64,000 nt of DNA from Neoceratodus forsteri (taxonomy: Eukaryota; Chordata; Ceratodontiformes; Ceratodontidae). The stretch is taken from assembly GCA_016271365.2 (NCBI GenBank), contig CM057452.1, forward strand, positions 1,247,097,001 through 1,247,161,000. Reading direction: 5' to 3'. Positions within the stretch are counted from its first letter, which is position 1, and each line of letters starts with the position of its first letter. The notes below the pieces were generated by a model. It was not told the DNA's origin, did not search any database, and saw only the letters and a list, made by a program, of their open reading frames with translations. A program made the position numbers and the translations under genes. Shown one piece after another: positions 33,847 through 44,454 of the stretch.

Positions 33847-36470
33847 AAGTTAAAACCTGCCAACATTAACCTCATCACCATCCTCATAAAGAAAGCTGCC
33901 CTCACAGTTATCTATGTCTGAATTCTGACCACTGGGAAATTCTTTCTCCATTGTGTCATCATCTACATCAGTGATAGGCTGTTTCATGCTGCCACTGCCA
34001 GTGACACCAGGATGGTCCATTTCTACATCAACAAAACCATGGCTAGGCTGGGGTACGAATACTGAGGTTGCAGTCTGAGCTGGTATGTGCCTTTCATTCA
34101 TTTTTATGAATGTTAGCAAACTAACATTTGCAGGAGAGAGGTTTACATGATGATCCTGAACTACTGCACCTGCTGAGCTGAATACCCCCATGACACTTAC
34201 ACTGGAGGGTGGGCATGTCAGGTACTTCAGGGCCACTGCGGTCATCTCTGGCCATTCACTGACTTTTCCATACCAGTATAAAAGAGGACCATCAGTTATT
34301 GACAGATGCCTGTCTTCAGACAAATATGACTCTACCATTCTCCGTGCTGCACTAAGTCCAGTGGTTGATGCATCATCCTGTTCTCCGGAATCATTTATGT
34401 CACAAAACCCCACTTGGGACAAAGCTTCCCAAAGTGGGTTAATGCCAACTGCTTTTGTTGACAGACCACCTGGAACTGGAGTCCCCTTCCCTTTTCCCTT
34501 ACAGGATATGCTTGATACTCCTCCAGGTTCACCTTCATCCTGATTATGCTGCTGATGTTTGCTGACCATGGCATGTGATTTCTGTACTCCATGAACCAAG
34601 CACTCCAGTTGCCCACTGACATTGTTTACATTTTCAGGCCCTCACTCCAGTACTAAGGCAATTCCATGTTTGCATTGTGGGCCCAGGATTGTTGCTATTG
34701 CAAACTTGTCACTACACTGAATGCTCAAGATGTGACGATTTTGGTCGAATACTGACAGCATGTGTTTCAGCAACATACTGCTAGCACTGTATCTGACAAC
34801 ATCAAGGCTATGCTGTATATTCACCAATGTCTGCCTCAGTACCCGCAGCAGTGGAATTGATTGGCTAATAGAGGCAGACTTGCCACTCACTGCCTATGTG
34901 GCATGTTCAAAGAGCCTCAAAATTCTTATAACAGAGTCCATGAGGTGCCACTGTTCAGTCATTATAGACCTGGAGGCCCTGGAAGTGTCACGGCTAGTGT
35001 GCATGATAAGATATTCTGAGATGGCTTTGTATTGTTCATACAACCTCTCTGCCATGTATAAAGTGGAGTTCCACCAGGTGACACCTTTCAGCTTTAAGTG
35101 GTGCTGAGGGAGGCTGTTTGAGATCTGCAACTGCCAAAGTTGGTCACGGGCCTTTGCAGATCGTGAAAAGTAAGAACAGATATGGCGTGCAACTGTCAGC
35201 ATTTCCTTTATATTGGGGTGCTGCAGAAACTCCTGCACCACAAGATTTAAACAGTGGGCCATGCATGGAACCTGGACAAAGCCACCATTCGTGATGCATT
35301 TCACCACATTTGACCCATTGTCACTTGCTATGAACCTAGCTCTCAGGGACAGGGGGTTCAGCCACTTGTCAATTTCCATCAGTACCAAGTCCAACATGTT
35401 TTCACCAGTGTGTGAATAGGTCACATTGTGCATAGCAATTGTTGCATGCTGTCAAATTCCTGGAAGATTGCTACCATGACACTCCATCTTACTACACTGA
35501 TTATTCACACTACCAACAGCACAAAAAACACCCAGCACCTGCGCCCAGTGTGAATTTATACACAAATATGAATTCCCCACTGTTTTGCCACTTGTCCACA
35601 TATCCATACTTAAATGGATGAATGGAGAGGAGTAATGTTGAAGGGCATGTCTTACAGAGTCGGACACAGTACAGTACAACTCGGGGACAGCACGGGTCGA
35701 AAAGTATGTCCTGGATGGGACTTTCCATTTTGGACAGGCATGTGCAGGAAACCACCGGAACCTGGTATTCTCCACAAAGGAGAAGGGCAAAAGATCAATT
35801 GCCAGCATTTCAGACACAGCAGCATTAAGTTCATGTGACACTGTATGATTGGGTGGGTACTTCAGCTTATGCAAAAAAACACTCTGTAATGTGGGCTGAC
35901 TTAAACGTTTTACATGGGGTGTGATGACACATTGTTCTGCTCTGTGAATGGCAGGGGGTGGAGTGTGGACGTGAGGTGAGGAAGGTTGCACAGGTGATAA
36001 AGACAAACTCACAAATGCAGTTATTTTCCCAGATTTACCAACCGGGATTGATGTACCACTTGCAGTAGACATATTTCATTCACCACCACCACCACCACCA
36101 AAACTGCTATTCTCACCACCGCTGAGCAACATTTCAAAATCATTATACTCTTCCACCTCATCATGCCTATACTAATCCTCTGCTTTTATTTCATCACTAC
36201 TGCACACAATTAATGTCCTATTTGATTTTACAGTAATGGAAGGGGATAACATGCTCATTATGGTTGATGATGAGGGTGAACCCACCACTGTGATATTAGC
36301 TGCCATCTTGTGCAGGGTCCACAGTGCCATGTGCCTGTTCTTAAGATGTGTACGCTTTCCCACTGTGCCCAGATGGCTCCCCTTTTTTACCTCGACTCAC
36401 ACACACATGGCAAATCTGGCAAATTGCAATTGACTCATCATTTGCATCTCGCACAATAAAATCCTAAACA
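33847..36470 (-). pseudogene. hAT transposase with BED zinc finger
   Basis: DNA transposase of the hAT superfamily. In order on the minus strand: BED-type zinc finger (ICQICHVCVSRGKKG, then THLKNRHMALW, 36,440-36,320, split by a frameshift); Gly-rich linker; hAT core with MDMWTSGKTVGNSYLCI (first Asp, about 35,560); FIASDNGSNVVK (second Asp, 35,330); CMAHCLNLVVQ (CxxH motif, 35,265); WWNSTLYMAERLYEQ (35,065); and the dimerisation domain WYGKVSEWPEMTAVALKYL to LLTFIKMNERH (34,270-34,090), then an acidic C-terminal tail to 33,850. From 36,363 to 33,850 one frame is kept with no frameshift. It is broken only by five stops, at about 36,172, 36,078, 35,452, 34,894 and 34,642, each TAG or TGA and one C-to-T change from CAG or CGA. 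Confidence 0.9.
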
Positions 36471-36619
36471 AGGGATTGTGATGCTCTAGTTTTAATATGT
36501 TCCTGATGCTGCTTATTGAACTCTGTTTTTTAAGCCATAAAGTGTGTGGGGGGTGCTACATGATTTTTCAGGCAGGACACACTTGGACTGCAACTGACCA
36601 GCATGCCCATCTATCATTA

Positions 36620-37354
36620 TTACTGGGTCATCATCATTATCATCAACATCAACTGAAACTGGTAAATCACAATTTTGTGTGGGGGAGGGTTAATGCAAAG
36701 AGACCCAGACACAGCCACCTTGAATTTCTTTTTCTCCGGTTCCCAACTGGGGTCACTTACATCATCATCATCATATTCATCAACATCACCCACATCCACA
36801 TCTTCTGCTTGGGTGCTGGCATGTAGACTGCATGTTGCAACCACAGCAACACCAGATTCATCATCATCAGCACCACCATCCCCTGATATTTTTTCACCAC
36901 ATTGTGACTCACTGCATGGCAAATGCATGACCTGAACCACGGTGGAAGAAATGTCACTGTAAGCTGTCATTGACGTGATGATCAGAATCCTCATGTTCAG
37001 TTATTGGGATGTTACTGGGGAGTATGCATCATCTGCACTGCCACTCACTGGCACTGCTTCACACTCCACTATATTTCTGGACACAGTAAACTGGTCAGAA
37101 GTGAAACTTGAGGCAGCAATACTCATACCACCACCAGCAATTGCACTAATACCACCAACTGGGACAACATCATCTCCTCCAACTATGAGTGAAGCTACTG
37201 ATCGCACTGTAAAAATCATTGAAGGAGAAATACCTTTCCTCACATTAGCAATGCACTTCTTCAACTGCGTACTACTATGCCCACAGACAATCTTACCACT
37301 GGCATCAGTGCCATGGTGAGAAACAGCTTTGTTTGTATGTCTCTTTGCAGGCAT
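36620..37354 (-). pseudogene. Probable N-terminal part or 5' exon(s) of the hAT gene
   Basis: Two minus-strand frames upstream of the BED finger: 37,354-37,001 starting MPAKRHTNKAVSHHG, and 36,994-36,620 with an acidic run EDVDVGDVDEYDDDDVSDPS followed by WEPEKKKFK. The acidic/basic pattern and the unbroken length look coding, and the position fits an N-terminal extension of the transposase, either spliced or frame-shifted. The trinucleotide-like ATC/GAT content could also produce such a run by chance, so this is tentative. Confidence 0.4.
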
Positions 37355-37735
37355 TTTGGGGGATCAACAAGAATATTCTAAACAAATTTAGATTTTGGAA
37401 CATTCACTCTGGGTGGGGGCTGGGGGTTGGGGACACTGCATGTGAAGCCAAAAAAACAACTGAGGCTTCAACAGCAGATACAGATGCAACGTCAGAACAA
37501 GTTCAACAACACCTTAACTAATCAGTGGTGCTGAAGTCACAATCAATCCAATCTGGAAAATAAATCCTTTTGCTGGTGGGGGGAGCACTGACTGCAGATT
37601 ATGGCAGTGTAAAACCAAGAAAAGATACCACAATGGCAGTACAAAATCACGCAGCTGCAGTAAATAGCAGGTTCACACTGCTGTGCCTGCAATTACACTG
37701 TGGCACAATAAAAGGTGTATTATTTAATGTCACAC

Positions 37736-37782
<47 letters not shown>

Positions 37783-38897
37783 TGTCTACAAGTAATGCGT
37801 AGCAAATTGGAAACTTCAGTAATATACCACGTATTTTAAACAACCTGAAAATATGCACTGCTGCACCACATCCACTACACACAATCAGCCAAAAAATGTC
37901 AACAATTACCAAACATATTACTATGTGTACATTAACACAGTCAGTTATACAACAAAAATATAACCAAAAAACAAAGATCTCCCTGTTTCTCCAACTTAAA
38001 TCTACCTACACCACAGATATGTTCCTCCCCCAAAGCACACTTTCACTGTCTCTTAGTTCACAGATTCAATGTTTTATATTAATATTCAAAATCCACACAC
38101 AAACAATGAATGCTTAATGATATGAGCACAGGAAGGTTTCCTACAATCAATGAACTAAAGTTTGAGCAAAAAAAATACTCAAAAAGGCTTTTCTAACAGC
38201 TTTTAGAAGGTCTGAATCACAAGGAGCTCTCAGAGCAGACTGTCTCCTATGGCTTCCTACACACATTACCCCTGAACTGAGTCTGTGCAAAACAGTCTAG
38301 AGCCCATGTGACCTGAAATCCCATGAATCACTGGAAAATTCTCCTTTGGAGCTTAAAAACAAAATGAAGTGAGGCAAAGTACATTGTTTTCAATGTACTT
38401 TGCCTTAAAATTGGTGGAGTAGTGGTTTGGGGCATGGGTGTAGACAAGTATACTCACTGTACACATTTGTGTACAGTTTTGTTGAGTGACTGTCACAAAC
38501 CATAAGCCACTCTGTTAATATTATCATTATAATCTGTAGTATTTAGGTTAGTGTAGGCCACTGAGGAGTGTCTGATACATGTACCACCTCTTTAGAGAGT
38601 AGAGGAATCATCTGACAACAGTCTGACTTGTTTGGAAGGGGGTGCCATTTGGAAAGGATGTGTACATTTTTTAATGGGGGGGTGTAACTGCTGGAGATTG
38701 TGTACAAAACAGACATTTCTGGCTACACTCCTGGTTTGGGGAAGGTGGAGTAATGCAAGTTCATTGTTTTCAATGGACTTCGCATTGCCCATTATGACAC
38801 AAAGTACTCCACTTCACATTGCAGAGTACTATGCGAATTCACCTTCACTCCACGAATCACTTCACAGAGTGAATTGAGCCCACTTCGCCCACCACTT
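37355..38897. other. 5' non-coding part of hAT with (CA)n at 37,739-37,780
   Basis: No frame of note. It contains the CA microsatellite, and from 38,340 a series of short motifs (AAGTGAGGCAAAGTAC, TACTTTGCC, ACTTCGCATT, CACTTCACA) that form the subterminal repeats next to the right terminus. These are likely transposase-binding sites by analogy with other hATs. Promoter elements for the transposase should lie here but none can be named. Confidence 0.5.
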
Positions 38898-38905
38898 GTT
38901 GAAAT
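38898..38905. repeat. Right 8-bp target-site duplication (GTTGAAAT)
   Basis: Identical to 28,274-28,281. Confidence 0.8.
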
Positions 38906-39590
38906 TAGAGGTGGGCAAAGCTGGTTTTGGTGTTCCTAAAAATGGACCCCAGTTTTGGTTCTGGGTTTTGTTCTAGTTTTGGTTTTCTGATTCCTGCCAA
39001 TTCTTATACACTTCCCACTTGCAGACATCCCATATTCTAGCAAATCATCCTTGTACCCATCCCACCTGCAGACACATCCATATTGCAGTAAAACCATTCC
39101 CATACCCCTCAAACCCAGACCTCCTCAATTTCAGGAAAAATATATCCATACAGCTGTCACCTGCAGACACCACACAATCCAACCCAGTTTAAAAAAAATA
39201 ACTTAACTCATCCCTAGCCCCTATCAACATCTTAACCTAACACTATAACAAAACTGTCCCATGGCTCCTTCTGGCTTCTGCCCAGAACCCCACAAAAGAT
39301 TTACACTTACCAATCATCCTCATGGTAACAAAAAGCCCCTCACCCCCACAGGACAACTGTATGACCCACGACAATGTCCCATTCTCCTAAAATCAGTTTG
39401 GTCTATTTAGAGGTTAGAGGTGAGCACAGAGCTGTGAACCACTGTAGGTCTGTGCATAGGACTGATTTTTAGGTACAAACTAGCATAAAGCAATAAGTGC
39501 ATAGTGCCATAATATGTGTTCTTTTCTGCATTTAATCAAGTTTAAGGTTATACTCTAAGTGACTGAGCAGTTTGTCTACATGAAGTCAGA
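38906..39590. other. Unassigned; starts like a second hAT terminus
   Basis: Immediately after the right duplication the sequence reads TAGAGGTGGGCAAAGC, itself like a hAT terminal repeat. Near 39,410 the complement of a similar GAGGTTAGAGGTGAGCAC stretch occurs in direct orientation. The interior (39,000-39,400) is C/A-rich without coding signal. A solo hAT MITE is possible; not proved. Confidence 0.35.
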
Positions 39591-39591
39591 G

Positions 39592-40549
39592 ATAGGGCTG
39601 TTAGGTCTTGGTGTAGCATTATAGACCTAAACAAGCTGGGGTTTGATTCCCAGCATGGAACATTCTTTTTTTTTTTCTCACTACAAGTTATGTAGCATGA
39701 GAAACATTGTTGGATGTCATTGCTGATGCCAGTGAGTAGAGTTTCAATAAGGTTTGAGGCAGAACTTCAGAATATTAAACTGTTACTTTTCTTGTAGTTG
39801 TCATAATTTGTTCTGGCTGCTACTTTGAGGCTTGACTAGATTTTAATTCAGCTTAGTGGGAAGCATATGTATTCATTCATAACTCCACTGCAGTTGTGAA
39901 TGGTGTGGTCTGTACTCAATGTATAATGTGCATTCTCCTTACATGGATTTATTGTTAAAAAACATTCTGATTCACCATGGTGTATGATATTACACAGTGG
40001 TAAAGTACTAAGCCAGAACATGAAGGAGGCCTAGATTTGATCCCTAGTGAAGAACATTTTTTTCTCTCACTGTAATTTACATAGTATGAGAGAAATTGTT
40101 AGATATCATTGCAGATGTCAGGAAAACAGTTTCAATAAGATTTGAAGCAGAGTTTCAAAATATGAAACTGTACATATTTGCAGTCAACACAATCAGTTCA
40201 TGCTGATACTTTAAGGCTTGTCTACATTTGAATGCACCTTAGTGGAAAGCATTACTTCAATCTGGCAAAATGTTTATTCCTAAACTTGTCCTTTAATAAA
40301 CTTCACTGCAGCTATGTATAGAAGGGTCTGCACTCAGTGCAGGATGTGCATTCTCCTTGCTTGGGTTTCTTGTCAGAAAAAAACTCTGTTTCACCATGTC
40401 TGATGATAGCACACAGTGATAGAGCACTAAGTCAGTAGTTGAAGAGGGCCTGGGTTTGAGCCCCAGTGGTGAAAATGTTTTCTTCTCTCACTACAATTTT
40501 TGTAATATGACAAACATTATTAGATGGCATTGCTGGTGTCAGTAATAAG
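39592..40549 (+). repeat. ~420-bp tandem repeat with tRNA-like core, units 1-3
   Basis: Each unit opens with a tRNA-like Pol III promoter. B boxes lie at 39,639-39,652 (GGGTTTGATTCCCA), 40,033-40,045 (AGATTTGATCCCT) and 40,452-40,464 (GGGTTTGAGCCCC). The third has a good A box (ACAGTGATAGAGCAC, 40,413-40,427). Each is followed by a T-run, then 'tctcactac', then the 'gtttcaataaggtttgaagcag' and 'gcactcagtgcaggatgtgc' blocks. Period about 420 bp. No cloverleaf forms, so these are tRNA-derived repeats and not tRNA genes. Unit 3 continues at 42,656. Confidence 0.75.
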
Positions 40550-40556
40550 GTTTAAT
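40550..40556. repeat. Left target duplication GTTTAAT of nested LINE
   Basis: It recurs at 42,649-42,655, where the satellite unit resumes. Confidence 0.65.
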
Positions 40557-42648
40557 GTGAAGGAGTGCAAGGCTCTACACATGGGAAGAAATAACCCAGA
40601 GAAATAATTCATTTTAGTGAAGATAAAGGTCACTGAATCAGAGGAGGAAAAGGATTTGGGGATAGCCATCACTAGTCACCTTAATCAAGCTATGCATAAT
40701 AGGAAAACAGCAGTCAATGGAAATACAATGCTAGCATGTATTACTACAGTGTTCATGAGCAGAAGAGAGGAGGTTATACTGCTGTTATACAAATCCTTGG
40801 TATTATCTTACCTAGACTGTGGCATGCAATACTGGAGCCCCTGCCTAAGAAAGAATATCTGCCAACTTTTGGCAGTTCAGAGGAGGGCAACAAAGATGGT
40901 TCAGGGTCAACAGGGCAATAAATATTAGGATAATATGAAACAACTGGGGTTCACTGATATTACTCAGCATGGATTTTCAGGGGGAAGGTCATGTATAACT
41001 AACAATGTAGTTTCAGGAACCTGTGAGCCAGGCCTTAGATAGGAGATTTCCAGTTGATGTGATTTATCTGGACTACCCAAAGGCCTTTGACTATGTCTCC
41101 CATGAGGTATTAATGCAGGTTTTACAGGAATATTAACTAAACCAACACCTGTTTAGATGGATTAGCTCATGGTTGGAAGACAGAGTTCAAAGAGTCCAAA
41201 TTAGGGGACTTCTGTCTGAATGGGGAAGGGTGATGAGTGGGGTCCCGCTGGGATCAGTTTTGGGGCCTCTGTTGTTTAATGTACTAGTACAGTCCATGTA
41301 GGTAAGGGGTGGTGCATGGTTGTGCAAGTATGCTGACGATACAAAAATATGTATGATAGTCAACAATAAAGAGGCTGCAAATGAATTGCAGGATCAGCTA
41401 CAGGGTTTAGAAACATGGGCTAGCTAACACACAAATTTAAATTTAATGAGGCCAAGTGCAAGGTTATGCACTTTGGGAAAAATAATGGAATGTATCAGTA
41501 TACTTTAAACAACAAAGTAATATTGGAAACAGAAGAGAAATCTGACCCGGTGGTCCAGATTTCTAACAACCTTAGTTTTGAAAAACACAATAGTGAATTA
41601 ATAAAGAAGAGTAAAAGAGTGGTATGGAACATCTTGAGAAACATTAGAGGCAGAAGGCAGGAGGTCATGGTACCACTGTACAGTATAAGTCCTTGATAAG
41701 ATCTGTCTTAGAATATTGTGCACCACTGTCTGCACCTCAAACAGGAACTGCGAGTAAGGTGGAGCAGGTACAGAGGGGATACACGAAGAAGATTTGAAAT
41801 ATCAAACATCTAAGTTACAGTGAGAGGCTAAGTACCTTAAAATTGTATTCCATTAGTTATTGAAGGCTAAGAGGGGACTTGTGTTTTGTTTATAGGGCAT
41901 TTAAAAATGCAGAGATTTGGGAGACAGGGTCTTTTAATATTAGAAACAAACTAACATGTCAGACTAGATCACATAGTAGACAACTGATGGAGGACAAATG
42001 TAATACCAACAAACGTGCCAAATGGTTTAACCAACGTGTAGTGAATGTATGGAATGCCCTACACCAAGGGAAGTTATTGAAGCTGATAGCATGGTGATGT
42101 TTAAGAAAGAACTAGATTTATATATGGGTCACAAGAAATGGGCAAATTGATCACTTTGGTAGCAGATCCTGTTTCTGGCAGCCTTTGCTAATTGGACCTG
42201 AAAAAGATACCTATGTACCTAAGATACCTATACTGAAATAACTTAACATGTACTCAGTGGAGGAGAGAAGGGAGAGAGGGAACATGAATGAGATTTTCAA
42301 ACACCTGTGAGATGTTAACAAGTCGGACATCAGTGATCCTTTTTGTCTTAGTGAAAACAAAACCACCAGGGGGCACTTTTATAAGCTGGTGGGGGGGGGA
42401 GTTCAAGACATAAGTCAGAAGGTGCTTCTTTACAGAGAGGGTAGTGCCGGGATGGAACAAACTCCTAGCTGAGATCATTACTCTGAAGACAATGGGAGTG
42501 GTCTAGAGAGGATGGGACAGAATGAAGGAAAGGGTCAGAACTGGAGGGGAGGGGGTGGAGACCACTGTAATGTTTGGATTAGGTGCTCTGCAATACAACA
42601 CACTTGATAGACTGTAAGACAGTCTTCTGCTGGCTACTTCGTATCACA
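40557..42648 (+). mobile_element. CR1-like LINE fragment (outer), split by a second LINE
   Basis: Outer pieces: 40,557-40,940 and about 42,245-42,648. The first encodes EEKDLGIAITSHLN, then YKSLVLSYLDCGMQYWSP and VQRRATKMVQG, the post-RT thumb of CR1. The second resumes with YSVEERRERE and a tail containing WNKLLAE. In the 61-kb CR1 copy the ATKMV and MYSWRR blocks are adjacent, so the interruption is an insertion and not shuffling. The outer element is flanked by GTTTAAT on both sides. Confidence 0.75.
40941..42244 (+). pseudogene. Nested L2/CR1-like LINE ORF2, RT to C-terminus
   Basis: Plus-strand RT: QHGFSGGRSC (fingers), VIYLDYPKAFDYVSHE (motif A), WLEDRVQRVQI, SGVPLGSVLGPLLFN (motif B), CKYADDTKICM (motif C, YADD intact), then 41,466-41,696 and 41,879-42,097 with the thumb and a final QRVVNVWNALHQG block. 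Several frameshifts and stops separate these. The 3' end has a TACCTATGTACCTAAG-type tail near 42,210. It is 5'-truncated at the fingers and belongs to the same family as the fragment at 52,445-53,272. Confidence 0.82.
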
Positions 42649-42655
42649 GTTTAAT

Positions 42656-42870
42656 AGGGTTTGAAGCAGACTTTCAGAATATTGAACTGTTAACTTTGTT
42701 GCAGTCAGTTTAATGAGTTTTGTCTTGTACTTTGAGGTTTTTATACGTTTGAATGCAACTAAGTGGGAAACATTACTTCACTCCACTGCAGCTGTGTATG
42801 GTGAGTCTGCACTCAACGCAGGATGTTCATTCTCATTGCATGTGTGTTTCTTGTAGCTGTATGTGTGTGG
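42656..42870 (+). repeat. Remainder of tandem unit 3 after the LINE insertion
   Basis: It resumes with AATAGGGTTTGAAGCAGA and runs through the GTCTGCACTCAACGCAGGAT block of units 1 and 2. Confidence 0.8.
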
Positions 42871-42936
42871 GGGGGTTATAGCTTGCCCCTGGGGTTACCT
42901 GAGCCATTCATCAACCTATTAAATATATTAAATATT

Positions 42937-43515
42937 ATTTGGCCCAGTGGTGCTGAGAGTTGAGGCGCTGGATGCCACACCTTACTCCATGCTGTTGACC
43001 CGGGTTCGGGAACGAGCCAGAGTCATCGGGGGTTGGCAGGAGAGGAGACAGATTGAGCATCCGTTGAACTGCTCTCAATCTCCAGGGAGGATGGGTATCC
43101 TGCCTCAGTGCCTGGGCAGCCTCTTGCAGTGGCTGGGGGCACTGGCAGACAATTGAGGGACCTGCTGTGGCCAACACCAGGGAGGAGTGCGTGCTGTAGT
43201 GTGTGCGCCCTGTCCATGGGCATCATTGCACACCATACACAAGGAAGAACTTGGAAAAATTGGGTTCCAGTCACGGTGGCATGATGGCCATCTTCATTGG
43301 GGATCACTTGGGTTGGAATGTGGTACTGGATCCTGATTGGGTGGATGAGTGTCGGGGGACTCTCTGCCTCCCCACCGTGGGGGGTAATCCACGGGAGTAT
43401 GCTGTGAGGCCGATCTGGGGATCCTCGAGACGGTGACCGGAATCCTGGGGTAGTGGTGACAAGGTAAGGCAGACTGGACCCAGAGGGAGAAAAAGAATAG
43501 TAAAAAAATATATAT
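42937..43515 (+). mobile_element. Long tRNA-headed SINE, copy 4 (579 bp)
   Basis: Plus-strand copy with A box TGGTGCTGAGAGTTG (42,948-42,962), B box GGGTTCGGGAAC (43,002-43,013), a GC-rich body and an A-rich 3' tail (43,490-43,510). A 12-bp duplication ATATTAAATATT lies at 42,925-42,936 and 43,516-43,527, although the AT-rich context weakens it. It shares the GAGCATCCGTTGAACTGCTC block with copy 3 and a 'gcacacca...aagaac..ggaaaa' succession with copy 2. Confidence 0.82.
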
Positions 43516-43529
43516 ATATTAAATATTCA

Positions 43530-44180
43530 CAGGATAACAAAAGATTCACTTTACAATATGCAAGAGCATCAGATACATAGTGATTTAGATCCTTAAAGCA
43601 GACATATAGTATATACAGACAGGTATACTGTACATTACAAATGCAGAATGTATAGTAAATCTGAACAGAACATTCTTTTAAGGTTTATTAAAGGCAATTC
43701 TCTGCTCAAGGGCACACCAAAACCCGGCCTCTAACTCCTCCTCCTCCTCCTCCTCTTTTTCCTCCTGCTTTGAGCAGTCCTTAATTTGCATAAGTACATA
43801 ACTAGGGGAAAAGAATGGCTGGCAGGCACCTATAGGAACACCACAGGACCATCACAGGACCCATGTATACCACAAGGCCAAGATTTGAAAATGAGGTAAC
43901 TGACTGTGCCATTGCAGTATGTTTTAATATTGTTAATGCCATTTAATGCTCTTTTTGATACTTTTATACATCATTGTACCCTTTTTTACACTGTTTTGTG
44001 TAGTGAGAGGACGGCATATTTTGTACTTAGCATTTGAGATATACACTTATATAACATTGAACACTGCTGGGTATTGAACTCTGATAGTTTCCCTTCAGAG
44101 CTTTATAAATGCAGTTTTGAACAACTGTTTTGCAGTGTTCCCTGAAATTCTCTATCTGCAACCTATACAAATTAGATAAT
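43530..44180. other. No gene; (CTC)n at 43,737-43,760
   Basis: AT-rich DNA with one trinucleotide microsatellite. Confidence 0.55.
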
Positions 44181-44324
44181 CAATAATGCCCTCCAGGGTT
44201 GGTGGTATTGGGCTATACTGGACCTCCCGGGGCATAATGAGGCCTGATATCACAGGTTGAGGGCCTTATAACCCCTGGAAGGTCCAGTATAGCCCAATAC
44301 TGCCCACTCTGGATGGTATTATTG
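44181..44324. repeat. Short palindrome, two 63-nt arms
   Basis: Arms 44,181-44,243 and 44,262-44,324 are inverted copies at about 80% identity by eye, with a perfect inner run GTATTGGGCTATACTGGACC. The spacer is 18 nt. It would form a stable hairpin. It may be a small MITE; no target duplication is certain. Confidence 0.85.
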
Positions 44325-44454
44325 CACTTAGAAGATGGGATTTGGGCTGCATTACAGAACAAATCAGTTTAAAAACATTTTACAAATATTGTAATATTTT
44401 TATGAATAAATCCATTTTGTGAAAAGTTATCCCTTTAATGCTGTGTCATGGTCA

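Larger units (their letters stand above)
28282..38897 (-). mobile_element. 10.6-kb hAT transposon with 8-bp target duplication
   Basis: Flanked by exact 8-bp repeats GTTGAAAT at 28,274-28,281 and 38,898-38,905, the hAT hallmark. The short inverted termini are imperfect: TAGTGATGCAGTG on the left and AAGTGGTGGGCGAAG (complement strand) on the right. Many AAGTG/CACTT subterminal motifs lie within 500 bp of each end. Inside are a hAT transposase pseudogene (minus), a second gene-like remnant (plus), a large palindrome, two tandem arrays and several microsatellites. Most vertebrate hATs are 2.5-5 kb. The three bases after the left and right repeats (TAG) also match, so the exact end could shift by up to 3 bp. 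Confidence 0.8.

Noticed and set aside
36740..36860. Trinucleotide (ATC)n repeat instead of coding acidic stretch
   Set aside because: The run is short and irregular, and the following WEPEKKKFK segment looks protein-like; kept as a tentative N-terminal region.
40411..40470. Functional tRNA gene in unit 3 of the tandem repeat
   Set aside because: A and B boxes are good, but no acceptor stem or anticodon arm can be paired.
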